DNA of 64,000 bases from a bacterium (GTDB taxonomy: Bacteria > Planctomycetota > Planctomycetia > Planctomycetales > Planctomycetaceae): NCBI GenBank assembly GCA_016125225.1, contig WGME01000009.1, positions 248,001 through 312,000 of the forward strand, read 5' to 3'. Within the stretch, counting starts at the first letter, position 1, and the number at the start of each line of letters is the position of its first letter. Under the pieces are notes generated by a model. The model saw only the letters and a list, made by a program, of their open reading frames with translations, did not search any database and had not been told where the DNA came from. Both the position numbers and the translations under genes were made by a program. Positions 47,177-56,476 of this stretch are shown one piece after another.

Positions 47177-47662
47177 ATGCAATGGGATGAACGGTCAGAA
47201 CGACAATTTGACCGTCTGATCAATGTGCTGCAGAAATCGCTCGCAATTTCGAATATGCCTATGGATGAAGGCCCTCGGTGGCTCCCTCCGTTCGAGTATC
47301 CAAGCTTCTTCCAGAATCTGATTCGGGAATATGCCTTTCAAGCTTTTGCCATTGGTGAGACTCTAGTGCATGGCAACTTGATCTCTGCGGAAGATAACCT
47401 GAAAGGATTACTTGAAGACCAATATCTGACCGACACATTGGTAGATGCTGGATTTCTTCCGTTTGGCCGACCCGCATCTGGAAATTATGACCGTATATGT
47501 TTTGACGCTCGGCAGATGAAGCGAAACTCGGATGCACCAATCGTGCGAATGGACCATGAAAGCATTCTGTCGTTTGATCAAATTCCCGAGCCAATCTTGG
47601 TGGCGTCGGGATTCTTCGAATTATGTATGCAGCAATCTGAGACTGGACCTGATATGCGCTGA
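47177..47662 (+). CDS. SUKH (SMI1/KNR4)-like protein, 161 aa
   Basis: The pattern YDRICFDA, PIVRMDHESILSF and a Phe-rich C-terminal helix suggests the SUKH superfamily, whose members often act as immunity proteins against secreted toxins or as adaptors. The gene looks less GC-rich than its neighbours and has no matching toxin gene nearby, which may mean horizontal gain. GGAG lies about 9 nt before the ATG. The family call is by motif only. Confidence 0.55.
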   Translation: MQWDERSERQFDRLINVLQKSLAISNMPMDEGPRWLPPFEYPSFFQNLIREYAFQAFAIGETLVHGNLISAEDNLKGLLEDQYLTDTLVDAGFLPFGRPASGNYDRICFDARQMKRNSDAPIVRMDHESILSFDQIPEPILVASGFFELCMQQSETGPDMR

Positions 47663-47800
47663 AAGCCAGCGTACATTGAGCAAACTACTCTCGACGAATC
47701 AGCGTATACAGCGCCCTGTTTCGATGCTCTGGTAACACGTTTACCTGCATTTTCTCATCCGCTACACTGGCTGTAGTCAGCTCATTGGGAAAGGCTGAAG

Positions 47801-48334
47801 ATGGCGAAAACCATTTCTTGTCCAGCGGTAAGCACGCCGACTCAGCGGCGGCCGGGCACGGGGCCGCTGAGTACGGGGTTGTTATTCGGCGGGTTGCTGG
47901 TTCTACTGGCCTGTGCGGTGCAGGACGCGACTGGGATCTCGGGCATGCCCCGGTTCTGGTACACCAACCGTATGATGTGGTGGCTGCTCGGACTCGGCAG
48001 CGTCATGGCGGGGATCTGGACGCAGGTGCCACACAGCCTGCAGGTATTGCGGACCAACTGGCGACCGAGCCAGCCGGGCCTCCGATTCATGGAAGTCCTG
48101 GTCTACACGCGCGAGGACTGTCATCTCTGTGAAGAAGCCCTGGCCACACTCGCCGAATATCAACGCTGGCTGCCGAGAACCCGCGAAATCGATATCGATG
48201 CCGACCCCGCACTGGTGGAGAAATACGGAACGTGTGTTCCTGTGGTGGTGTGTGATGGCAAAGTCCGGTTTCGCGGGCGGGTCTCTCCCACGCTGCTGCA
48301 ACGCCTGATCGAGGGCACGCCGCCTCGTTCTTAA
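47801..48334 (+). CDS. Membrane protein with glutaredoxin-like (DUF836-type) domain, 177 aa
   Basis: Two membrane helices (about 25-45 and 58-78) are followed by a compact thioredoxin-type fold with a CHLC redox motif (EVLVYTREDCHLCEEALATL), an ID-rich strand (REIDIDADPAL) and YGTCVPVVVCDG with the conserved cis-Pro. It may keep a membrane-linked thiol reduced or oxidised. GGGAAAGG lies about 6 nt before the ATG. It does not overlap its neighbours. Confidence 0.78.
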   Translation: MAKTISCPAVSTPTQRRPGTGPLSTGLLFGGLLVLLACAVQDATGISGMPRFWYTNRMMWWLLGLGSVMAGIWTQVPHSLQVLRTNWRPSQPGLRFMEVLVYTREDCHLCEEALATLAEYQRWLPRTREIDIDADPALVEKYGTCVPVVVCDGKVRFRGRVSPTLLQRLIEGTPPRS

Positions 48335-48465
48335 CTGAATCACCGTCAGACTTTGTTCAGTTTCGGTCCATTCGGGCGGTCTGCGGTGTTTCATCTTGCC
48401 GACGGCGTTTCTTCCGCCGAAGATGATGAGAGACTCTGCGCAACCCCTGTCGGAACGTACTGGTT

Positions 48466-49977
48466 ATGTCGACTGTGTTGATTGTCACCTGGGATAAGCT
48501 CCGCGTCTCCGCCCTGCAGTGTGACGGCGGGCATTCGCACCGGATTGCTGCCGTCTGGTCGGAAAGCTGGCCGGAGGGCATTCAGCCGGTGCCACAACCC
48601 GAAATGGCGGGAAAGTGGCTGGCTGATCAATGGCGGTCAGCCGGACTGACGGCGACCCAGGTGCATGTCATCGTCCCACGTGAAGACGTGGTGCTACGGC
48701 ACTTGGAACTGCCACAAGCCCCCGACGACGAATTGGCCGACATGGTCCGATTCCAGGCGGCCAGCCGTTCGACGGTTCCTATTGAACATCTCAGTCTCGA
48801 TTACCTCCCGCTGCCTTCCGTCACCGAACGGGAAGGCCGCGATGTCCTTGCCATTACCCTGCCGAAAGCCAGCTTGGAAGCGATCCGCAGGTTGGTGAGC
48901 ACGGCCCAGCGGGAACTGGTCGGCGTCTCCTTCTCGGCTCATGCTTTGGGAGAATGGGGCGAGCAGACCGATCGCCGCCTGCTGACCACGCGACCGGATA
49001 ACAGCAATGAATCGACGGTGGTGATCGCCATCGAGCAGGACCGGGTGGAATTAACCGTGGTCACCGGCCATGAGCTCACGTTCGCTCACGCGGCCCGGAT
49101 CACATTAGAAGACGATCAGACGCCGACTTCCGTGATCCTCGCAGAAGTCAGCCGAACCATGGTGGCCGGCCGCCGTCTCCGGCCGGGATTGCGTGTCGAT
49201 CATGCTTGGTTGATCGGTGGCGATGCGACACTTGCGGAGGCTTTGGTCGAGCGGCTGGAATGCCCCGTTCAACCCGTGAACCCCACGCAGGATCATGCAC
49301 AAGCGGGGCTCTTCGGGGGCTGGCAAGAGCGGCCTGCCAGCGCGGCGATTCTGTTGGGGGCCACCACGCTCGATCACCCGATCACCGCGAAAGTGAACCT
49401 GCTCAAGCCGCGACAACCGCCGCCGAAACGCGATCCTCGCAAGCAGCAACTGGCTGTTTTCTCGGCCTTGGCTTTGTTTGTGATCTTTTTCTTCAGCGGC
49501 GGGAACTTAATGCGTCTCCGCAGCCTCGATCTCCGCATTGAGGAACTCTTCAGCGAGCGCAGCCGCTTGAAAGACAGCGTGGAAGCGGGCCGAAAGTTCG
49601 TCAAACATGCAGAACTGATCGACAACTGGGCCGTGCGTGATCGGAATCAACTCGAACAACTGGTCGAACTGGAAAGCCTGATGCCGGGCGGACTCGATCG
49701 GCCCTATCTGCTGAACTACGAGTTCACGGTGGGAACGCGGGATGTCCTCGGTGACATCGTGGCCACGGCTGCGGCTCAAACCCGGGAAGATGTGGAAGCC
49801 CTGCAACGGGCGATCACCGAGCAATCTCAATACAAGCTGGTGCCTCATTCCATCGAGTACAATGACCGGGCCGAAGACACCAAGTACTCGCAACGTTATA
49901 AGCTCGATCTCGATTTGCTCAAGAAGAAGCCCGCCGCCGCAACGGCTGACACCACTGCGGCGAAACCCACGACCTGA
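48466..49977 (+). CDS. PilM-PilN-type fusion protein, 503 aa
   Basis: Residues 1-320 have the PilM/GspL actin-like pattern: VTWDKLRVSALQ, VHVIVPREDVVLRHLELPQA, ELADMVRFQAASRSTVPIEHL, then VIAIEQDRVELTVVTG. One membrane helix (about 326-345, SALALFVIFFFSGGNLM) and a coiled coil lead to a periplasmic PilN/GspL-C-like domain with a ferredoxin-type feel (EDVEALQRAITEQSQYKL). PilM and PilN are normally separate proteins of the type IV pilus or type II secretion inner-membrane platform. The next gene, 56 nt downstream, holds a PilO-like protein. Confidence 0.72.
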   Translation: MSTVLIVTWDKLRVSALQCDGGHSHRIAAVWSESWPEGIQPVPQPEMAGKWLADQWRSAGLTATQVHVIVPREDVVLRHLELPQAPDDELADMVRFQAASRSTVPIEHLSLDYLPLPSVTEREGRDVLAITLPKASLEAIRRLVSTAQRELVGVSFSAHALGEWGEQTDRRLLTTRPDNSNESTVVIAIEQDRVELTVVTGHELTFAHAARITLEDDQTPTSVILAEVSRTMVAGRRLRPGLRVDHAWLIGGDATLAEALVERLECPVQPVNPTQDHAQAGLFGGWQERPASAAILLGATTLDHPITAKVNLLKPRQPPPKRDPRKQQLAVFSALALFVIFFFSGGNLMRLRSLDLRIEELFSERSRLKDSVEAGRKFVKHAELIDNWAVRDRNQLEQLVELESLMPGGLDRPYLLNYEFTVGTRDVLGDIVATAAAQTREDVEALQRAITEQSQYKLVPHSIEYNDRAEDTKYSQRYKLDLDLLKKKPAAATADTTAAKPTT

Positions 49978-50033
49978 CCGGATTCGACAAGCGAGTACTG
50001 GCTACCGTCCATTTGTTCGATTGATCGTTCATC

Positions 50034-51806
50034 ATGCAAAACCTGCCGCTCAAACGAGAACAACTTCTGGGGATCGCCTTGGGTGTGATCGTGGTTGGTG
50101 CTCTAGTCCGTGGTCCGGTTTACAACTGGATTGCCGCGCCGTTCCAAGAACGATCGGAACAGATTGCCCGCTTAGAAAAGGAAACCAGCCAACTCAATGA
50201 CGAAGAATTTCTGATTCTGAAAGCCCAGGCGCAACTCGCCGACTGGCGAAAGAGTAGCCTGCCGCCCGACCGTGGTGCGGCAACCATTAAAAAGCCCGAA
50301 GCGCTCGATGCCCAGCGACTTTATGCCAAATGGGTGACCGATTTGCTCGTGTTGTCCGGCTTTGAAACGCCGACTGTTAAGCCGGGGGGCAAGCGGGAAA
50401 CCTTTGTTATCGGTACAGGACAATCCGCGAAGACGGTCGCCCTTGGGGTGAAGATCAATATTGAAACGGAAGGTCGTTTCAGCCAGCTCTGCACATTCCT
50501 TGATCATTACTATCGAGCGAACCTGCTGCAGGAAATTACCAAGCTCGAAATCGTCAATCGGGATGGCCCCACGGGTGATCCGATCTTGAAGATCGATCTC
50601 GAAACCATGGGGCTCGCGTTGACCGATGTCCCCTGGCGGAAAACCATCTATCCGGAAACCGCCTTAACAGCAGAGATCAATGACAAGGCCAAAACGCTTG
50701 CTGTGAAAGCCAGCGACGCCTTCCCTAAGAAGGTGCCGTTCCGCATTCGCATCGGTAACGAATATCTGACAGTCACCGCCATCGCGGGACAGGATTGGAC
50801 GATCGAGCGTGGTGCCGATCGAACGTACGCCGCGACTCACAAAGCGGGTGACGTAGTGGAACTCGCGCCGGTCAAATCCCACGTGCCGTCACGATCTCCC
50901 GAAGAGTTTCGCGAACTCCTGGCGGCGAACATCTTCATCAAGCCGCCGCCGCCGAAAGAGTACAAACTGCAACTTGGCCCACTGACCGAGCAGGCATTCG
51001 CGCGGGGTGACTCGTTGTCTTACACCATTCCTGTGAAAGAATACGACCCCACGCTCGGCAAGCCGGAATTCGTGGTGAAGAACGATCCGCCCCCGGGACT
51101 GATTCTCGATCGTGGTATTGGCAAGATCACCTGGACACCGAAAGCCGATCAGCCGATCGGTGAGTTCCCGCTGGAACTCGAAGTGCGACACCCGTCAGCG
51201 ACTAAGGGCGTAGAAACGGGAACGTTGAAGATCGTGTTCCGAGAGCCGAACTCTGTTCCGACAGTGGAGACCCCCAAGCCGCAGATGGCCTACATCGGCC
51301 GAGCCTGGACGTTTCCGCTTACCTTCCAGGACGCCGAAACACCGGCCGATCAGTTGGAGTTGAAGCTCGATAATCCGCCCGAAGGTGTGGCGCTTAATGC
51401 CACAAAACGAGAGTTGACCTGGACACCGCCGGCAACCACAAAGCCCGGCGACGTGACCATCAATGTGACAGCCACCGATAAAGGGACGCCACCGCAATCA
51501 AAAGCGCTCGCCGTTCCTGTCAAGGTGGAAGACGATGCGGCTTCCTTCACCTATCTGGTGGGGGCCGTTTCAGTCGATGGCGCTTGGCAGGCGTGGCTGT
51601 ATAACCGCGCTCGAGACCAGCAGACCGTTATCCGCGTGGGAGATCAGGTCAACATCTCGGACGTGAAAGGCACGGTTTCGGAGATTGGCAAAGACTTCGT
51701 GATTCTGAAGCAGGGGGAAGCTGTTCACCGGCTGGAACTCGGCCAGAACCTGCGCGAACTTGCTACCGCAACAGCCACCACAGAAGCTACGCCAGCAAAG
51801 TCATAG
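50034..51806 (+). CDS. PilO-Ig-PilP/GspC-like fusion protein, 590 aa
   Basis: Residues 12-32 are a membrane helix (LLGIALGVIVVGALVRGPVY), followed by a coiled coil and a PilO/GspM-like domain (about 60-200). Two Ig-like (He_PIG type) domains follow at about 322-395 and 417-490 (LILDRGIGKITWTPKADQP, VALNATKRELTWTPPATT). The C-terminus (about 502-572: LVGAVSVDGAWQAWLYNRAR, IRVGDQVNISDVKGTVSEIG, VILKQGEAVHRLELGQNL) resembles the PilP/GspC homology domain that contacts the secretin. It probably reaches from the inner membrane towards the outer membrane. Confidence 0.68.
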   Translation: MQNLPLKREQLLGIALGVIVVGALVRGPVYNWIAAPFQERSEQIARLEKETSQLNDEEFLILKAQAQLADWRKSSLPPDRGAATIKKPEALDAQRLYAKWVTDLLVLSGFETPTVKPGGKRETFVIGTGQSAKTVALGVKINIETEGRFSQLCTFLDHYYRANLLQEITKLEIVNRDGPTGDPILKIDLETMGLALTDVPWRKTIYPETALTAEINDKAKTLAVKASDAFPKKVPFRIRIGNEYLTVTAIAGQDWTIERGADRTYAATHKAGDVVELAPVKSHVPSRSPEEFRELLAANIFIKPPPPKEYKLQLGPLTEQAFARGDSLSYTIPVKEYDPTLGKPEFVVKNDPPPGLILDRGIGKITWTPKADQPIGEFPLELEVRHPSATKGVETGTLKIVFREPNSVPTVETPKPQMAYIGRAWTFPLTFQDAETPADQLELKLDNPPEGVALNATKRELTWTPPATTKPGDVTINVTATDKGTPPQSKALAVPVKVEDDAASFTYLVGAVSVDGAWQAWLYNRARDQQTVIRVGDQVNISDVKGTVSEIGKDFVILKQGEAVHRLELGQNLRELATATATTEATPAKS

Positions 51807-51905
51807 CCGAGTGGGCCACCGGCCCGTTGAACTCATTCACGGCAGATTCCGCGATGCCCCGGGCACCCTGAGAACCGATGCCGGGTTCGCTACGGGCATA
51901 AAAAA

Positions 51906-51930
51906 GACGCAGCACTGCTCATGCTACGTC
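51906..51930 (-). terminator. Terminator of the small secreted-protein gene
   Basis: A stem of 8 of 9 base pairs (GACGCAGCA with TGCTACGTC) has a 7-nt loop. On the minus strand it is followed by six T (plus-strand AAAAAA at 51900-51905). It lies 45 nt past the stop of the gene ending at 51975. Confidence 0.8.
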
Positions 51931-51974
51931 GTTCTCATGATCCAATATCAGCGATAGTCAAAGAAGCCACTGGA

Positions 51975-52340
51975 CTATGGCGCCACTTTCGTGCCGGTGA
52001 CCGTAAATGTGTGGCCGTTTTGATTGCTGCCCACGCCATTTAAACTGGAGCCGACTTGTACACCCGTGAGAGTGATATAGGTGCGACCATCGGTGAAGGT
52101 GCTGGTCCAGACCGAGAAAACGATCAGGTTCAACTCTTTCCAGGTGCCAACCCCACCGCGGTCCGATACGAAACCGCCGCCCGTGCGAAAGGTGTAGACA
52201 TCGTCGAAGGTTCCTGTCGGAACCTCTTCAACGATCACATCATAGGAGTTCCCGCGCACTGCCGCAGTCGCTTCCGTGACCGACATGTCTGACCACAGCA
52301 TCCATGCAACGAGACATCCCAAGGCAAGACAGCGAGACAT
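51975..52340 (-). CDS. Small secreted hypothetical protein, 121 aa
   Basis: AAAGGA lies 8 nt before the ATG. A signal peptide (CLALGCLVAWMLWSDMSVTEATA) is followed by a Gly/Thr-rich, strand-like segment (VIVEEVPTGTFDDVYTFRTG, then SVWTSTFTDGRTYITLTGVQ). There are no Cys residues in the mature part and no anchor. It has its own terminator. I do not recognise a family; a small beta-sandwich on the cell surface is one guess. Confidence 0.65.
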   Translation of the reverse strand: MSRCLALGCLVAWMLWSDMSVTEATAAVRGNSYDVIVEEVPTGTFDDVYTFRTGGGFVSDRGGVGTWKELNLIVFSVWTSTFTDGRTYITLTGVQVGSSLNGVGSNQNGHTFTVTGTKVAP

Positions 52341-52800
52341 TGAGCAAATCCTTTGGGTCAGGAGCAGAGTCTGGAGTGAATTCGAGCGGGTGCTCCAGTT
52401 TGACCAGCTTAATTCTGCGCCGAGAGCGCCGGAAAAGCAATCAAATTCAACCCATCTTCACTGGACCTATGTGCCCAGAGGAAAGAACGTGATCTTATGA
52501 TCAAAATGAATGGTCGTAATGTCACATGTTTTTACAGAGGGCTTCGTGTCAGACGAGATTTGTGCGGAATCGAACATCAACCCCTACCCCCCAGTCTGCG
52601 CAATCGCTAGACTCATTTCGTAAGATCGACCTCAATTGCAACGTTGTCAGTCAGCCCCTATGGGGAAATTCGGATTGCGATTACTGGTCGATCGGCGATC
52701 GCATCGGGTGGCGACGGAATCCATATCAAACAGCATCGAACAAGGGCTTGGTTGGTCGCGCTGATATACCAACCCTGGCAGATCGAGGGAAAGAGTTCTC
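52341..52800. other. Divergent intergenic region, 460 nt
   Basis: The region is more AT-rich than the flanks and holds the promoters of two divergent small secreted-protein genes. GAGGGA at about 52786-52791 is the ribosome binding site of the right-hand gene. I see no RNA gene or hairpin with a T-run. Confidence 0.5.
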
Positions 52801-53232
52801 ATGAAAAACCTGGTTTATGTTGGAATCGCATGGCTGGGGCTCTGCAACTTGGCGAGTGCGAGCGTGGGCGGACAAACATTCGCGGGGGCCGTCGCCGACT
52901 TCGCAGGGACGGCAAGCCTGCGATTGCAGTTTGTTGCCGGCAACTCTGGCGACGACACTGGCGTATGTCTGATCAAATTGAATGGCTCTGGGCCGTACAG
53001 TTCCAGCTATGATGCCCCCCCGGGAGCCACCGTGACGCAGGCCGAAATTACGGCGATTTCGGTCGATGACCCGTACTATGTGCGTTACACCGTGGTTTCG
53101 ATCGATCCGAAACAGGCCCGCGGTCTGGTGGGGCGTATTGCCAGTCAACTCAAGGTTCCTGCCGTGATGTACGGCTTCGGCTTTTCGACAACTGGTGCCA
53201 AGGGGGTGCTGGTCGCCACCGAGATCCAATAG
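52801..53232 (+). CDS. Secreted hypothetical protein, 143 aa
   Basis: A clear signal peptide (KNLVYVGIAWLGLCNLASAS) is followed by a mature part with strand-like segments and a central hydrophobic block (QARGLVGRIASQLKVPAVMY). There is one Cys in the mature part. GAGGGA precedes the ATG. It ends 33 nt before the convergent stop of the ligase gene. The family is not known to me. Confidence 0.7.
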   Translation: MKNLVYVGIAWLGLCNLASASVGGQTFAGAVADFAGTASLRLQFVAGNSGDDTGVCLIKLNGSGPYSSSYDAPPGATVTQAEITAISVDDPYYVRYTVVSIDPKQARGLVGRIASQLKVPAVMYGFGFSTTGAKGVLVATEIQ

Positions 53233-53264
53233 GTTTGTCGCCACAAGATCGTCTTTGAGGCGGT

Positions 53265-55904
53265 TCAGGGCTTTGCCAACTGGAGAATTTCGGTCAGTTT
53301 CTGCTGGGCTTGTGCGCTTGCAGGATTCAGTCGTAACGCGACCTCGGCTTCGCGCAGGGCCTCAACTTTCTTACCCAGTTGCAATAGTCGATCGGCCAAC
53401 AGCAGTCGCCACCCGGTGCGCTCAGGTGCCAGTGCCAGAGCGCGCTGCAGGTGTTGCACACTTTCATCCGCTTGGCCCAGTAACTCGAAGCCCCATGCAT
53501 TGACATAGGCCCGCTCCGGCTGAGTTTCCGCAGCCCCTGTCGCCGCATCAATGAGCTTCTGTCCCAGCAGATCGGGAGCTGATGCAGAGATCGACTGAAG
53601 CTGTCCGGCTTCCATCAAACGTGCCAGGACTGTGACGTCATTCGGTAAGACATCTCGGACAAATGTTTCCACAGGCAATTCAACGATCGCCGTGGCACAA
53701 ATCTCGCGATCGTACCTGGATGTCTGCTGCAGGCACACTTGCCAGTTGATGCAACCGGAGTCGATACGGCCCGCCTGAAAGTCGATATCGCCAGCCCAGA
53801 AGCGGACATCGGGTTGCTGCGGAACCAGTTGCACCGCGTGCATCACATCGGCGGAATTATGACGTGGGTCGCCACGCAAGAACGAGAGTTCTGCCAGCAA
53901 CTGATGAGTTCGAAAGAGAAACGGTCCGGCGGCTCGTGCCAATTCTACTCGTTGAAGTGCATCGCCGAGATGTGTTTGAATCAACGGCTGTGTGCGGAGT
54001 TCTTCCAGCAACGGATCATCACCGGCCTTTGCTGCCGCCATGGCTTCGCGACGAACCGTGGCCAACGAAGTGAATTCCCAGAGTTCTTCTTCGCTCAGTC
54101 CCGAGTTCTCGCCCAACTCTTGCAGAAGATCCTGCATCGCGGCCCGGCGATAGCGCTGAATGTCCAGATCGGCACGGCGCAATTGTCCTTCGGCATTCTG
54201 GGGTTGGTCGGCCAACAAGATTGTGAGTGCCGTTTCAAGGTCATCCAGTTCTGCCTCGCTCATTTCATTCAACGCAGCCAATGAATCTCCGCGATCGATC
54301 GCCAGCTCAATGCCCCCCGACCAGGCCATCTCTCGCCAGGCAACCCCCAACAGCACCGCGAGTGTCAGGTACGTCATGCCGAGTAACGTACGTCGGCATC
54401 GAAGCGGAATTTGAATCGCTGTGCCGTTTGGTAATCGCTGGATTGAGCCGAGAGTTGCTCCGAGCAAAACCGCCAGCGTGAGCTGATTGGCTGGATAGCG
54501 GAGTCCGAAATCGAGGCTGGCACACGTGGCCTGACTGGCAATGAGGTACAACCCCAGTCCGATGAGCGCTCGCAGTTCGCTTGATTTTGCACTTCGTGCA
54601 GCCGTGAGCAGGATTCGTCCCGCCCAAACCACCAGCAGACAAAGCAGTAACAGGCCCGGGATACCCTCTTCAACCAGAATCTGCAGGAAGAGATTTTCGG
54701 CCTGATCACTCCAAACCAGCATTGGCCGCTGCTGATAAATCGGCTGTACCAAGCCAAAAGTTCCCAGCCCCGAACCCGTACGCCAGTAAGCGGGAATCAT
54801 GCGCAAGATGTCTCCCCATAATTCGAGGCGGCCATCCAGATGCCCCACGTGTGCAGTAGATTCCGGAATGCGTTGTCGCACGACATCGGTGAGACTCAGC
54901 CAGGTCAGCAATCCCGCAGAGGTTGTTAACAAACCCAAAATCGTCAGGAAGTGCTGCCACTTCAGTTGTTGTGGACGCACAAAAAGAAGGACTGTCAAAA
55001 CCCCGACGACAGCCCCTAACCAGGCTCCGCGGGATAAACTCAGTGTGATTCCCGCCACAAGCATGACCAAGACTGCCAGCAGGGTCCACAAGCAGACATG
55101 TCGGGGAGGCAGCCAAGTTTGCCAGATCGCACGGTGGTTCAACTGCCGTTGTGAATCATCCGCAGGCCCGTCACCCAGCAGGCTGCTGGCGAGGTAAGCA
55201 CAGGCCGCCAAAGTCATCACCTGGAATCCACCGCCGGCATTCCGATTTACAAAAGGGCCATAAGGGGTTGTGCCCTCAATCGGAACACTCCAGAAGAGTT
55301 GGCCATTCCAGCTCATCATCTGCACGAGGCTGAAGTAAGCAATGGCCGCCCCATTCATCGCAACCACGGCCGTGAGCAGACGGCGTTCGGAGCGGCCGGA
55401 AAAATTCCGCATCGCGAGTCCATAAGCCGTCAGGCCCGCGAGCAGTAACCACATTTCACGGCGCGTGGAAGACGGGTTGACCGAGATGGTTGCCGGGGTG
55501 TCTAGCGAACTCGCGGGAAGTGGTTCGTTCTCGGAAGCCGTTGGTCCCGATGGTTCGGATAGCAACTCGGTTCGCCAGTTCTGTGTTGTGGGTGACAGCC
55601 ACGTCATGGCTGCCGGTCCGATATTCCAAGTCTGTACCCAGCCAAAGGCCACCAAGAGAACCGCTGGGATCGCACAGGTGGGAAACCGGTGAGTCGGCGT
55701 TTTCGCCAGACATTCCGAGAATCCCGTTCCCGCCACAGCCAGCAGAAGCACGGGAAATATCAGCGTCTGTGAAAAGGGATCGACTCCCCCGAATAGCCAG
55801 GGGACGACCACAAGCAGCATCAGAAGGCAGACCCTGCTGCACCAAGTCCCGACAGAGAACCACCCCGGAGACAAGGCTGCACCATTTACCGAATTTTCGA
55901 TCAC
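53265..55904 (-). CDS. O-antigen ligase/polymerase-like protein with C-terminal TPR repeats, 879 aa
   Basis: About ten to twelve hydrophobic segments fill residues 20-520 (for example CLLMLLVVVPWLFGGV and LSLSRGAWLGAVVGVLTVLL). The Wzy_C-type loop is at about 375-400 (TGSGLGTFGLVQ, then SDQAENLFLQILVEEGIPG). The last 350 residues are TPR-type helices ending DESVQHLQRALALAPERTGW and EALREAEVALRLNPASAQAQ. Proteins of this layout join or polymerise surface glycans in the inner membrane, with the TPR part outside. It lies downstream of the glycosyltransferase cluster, likely its polymerase or ligase. Confidence 0.87.
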   Translation of the reverse strand: MIENSVNGAALSPGWFSVGTWCSRVCLLMLLVVVPWLFGGVDPFSQTLIFPVLLLAVAGTGFSECLAKTPTHRFPTCAIPAVLLVAFGWVQTWNIGPAAMTWLSPTTQNWRTELLSEPSGPTASENEPLPASSLDTPATISVNPSSTRREMWLLLAGLTAYGLAMRNFSGRSERRLLTAVVAMNGAAIAYFSLVQMMSWNGQLFWSVPIEGTTPYGPFVNRNAGGGFQVMTLAACAYLASSLLGDGPADDSQRQLNHRAIWQTWLPPRHVCLWTLLAVLVMLVAGITLSLSRGAWLGAVVGVLTVLLFVRPQQLKWQHFLTILGLLTTSAGLLTWLSLTDVVRQRIPESTAHVGHLDGRLELWGDILRMIPAYWRTGSGLGTFGLVQPIYQQRPMLVWSDQAENLFLQILVEEGIPGLLLLCLLVVWAGRILLTAARSAKSSELRALIGLGLYLIASQATCASLDFGLRYPANQLTLAVLLGATLGSIQRLPNGTAIQIPLRCRRTLLGMTYLTLAVLLGVAWREMAWSGGIELAIDRGDSLAALNEMSEAELDDLETALTILLADQPQNAEGQLRRADLDIQRYRRAAMQDLLQELGENSGLSEEELWEFTSLATVRREAMAAAKAGDDPLLEELRTQPLIQTHLGDALQRVELARAAGPFLFRTHQLLAELSFLRGDPRHNSADVMHAVQLVPQQPDVRFWAGDIDFQAGRIDSGCINWQVCLQQTSRYDREICATAIVELPVETFVRDVLPNDVTVLARLMEAGQLQSISASAPDLLGQKLIDAATGAAETQPERAYVNAWGFELLGQADESVQHLQRALALAPERTGWRLLLADRLLQLGKKVEALREAEVALRLNPASAQAQQKLTEILQLAKP

Positions 55905-56136
55905 CCAATCGCCTCACTGGCTAGACGGCATCGCACCATGCCCATGTGTCTGAATACGTGTGTTCACATCGACTGCAATTCTTACATCGATGAACTCTGC
56001 AGAAGTTCGTGAAAATGGAATGATTGTATTGGAGGCCGCGGTTTGACCTTGTATCATAAGAGGCGAGTACTTGACCGGTGGCAGATTTCGGACCGCACTC
56101 CCGAAGTTTGTGCCCTGATGCGGAAAGCATTTGGCT

Positions 56137-56442
56137 ATGAAACTTCAATCCTTGCGAATTGCCGTGGTGGCTATTGTCCTGATGAGCATGGCCTCGTCGG
56201 CTCAGGCTGCTCCATTGAGTCGCTTGTTGGGGGCTTCTCAGCGGGTGGAAGCACGTCGCAGCACTCCAGTCCGCACGATTGCTCCAACAAGTGTTGCCAC
56301 AGCCAGCAGCCAGCCGACCATCAATCGTGGTGGCCAGACAGAAGTTCCCGGACAGTTGTTGCATGCAACTCCGCGTTTCCCGATCCTGCGGAAAGCGATC
56401 ATACTGTATCTGCTGTTCGTGCTGCAGAACCCGTATCGCTAA
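56137..56442 (+). CDS. Small secreted protein, 101 aa
   Basis: The ATG at 56137 gives a classical signal peptide (KLQSLRIAVVAIVLMSMASS, then AQA). A short mature region with basic patches (QRVEARRSTPVRTIAPTSVA) and a hydrophobic C-terminal helix (ILRKAIILYLLFVLQNPYR) follow. GGAAAG lies about 10 nt upstream. It stands alone against the strand of the glycan genes. I do not recognise a family; the protein may be real but small. Confidence 0.55.
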   Translation: MKLQSLRIAVVAIVLMSMASSAQAAPLSRLLGASQRVEARRSTPVRTIAPTSVATASSQPTINRGGQTEVPGQLLHATPRFPILRKAIILYLLFVLQNPYR

Positions 56443-56476
56443 GCCAACCCGGTGGTGAACGGCGGACGGTCCGGTC

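Noticed and set aside
47785-48132. Alternative frame over the thioredoxin-type gene
   Set aside because: It is the shadow of the real gene, which has membrane helices, CHLC and a good ribosome binding site.
52526-52804. Open frame that overlaps the start of the 143-aa secreted protein gene
   Set aside because: The protein has no plausible composition or family, and the overlap can arise by chance; the downstream gene has its own ribosome binding site.
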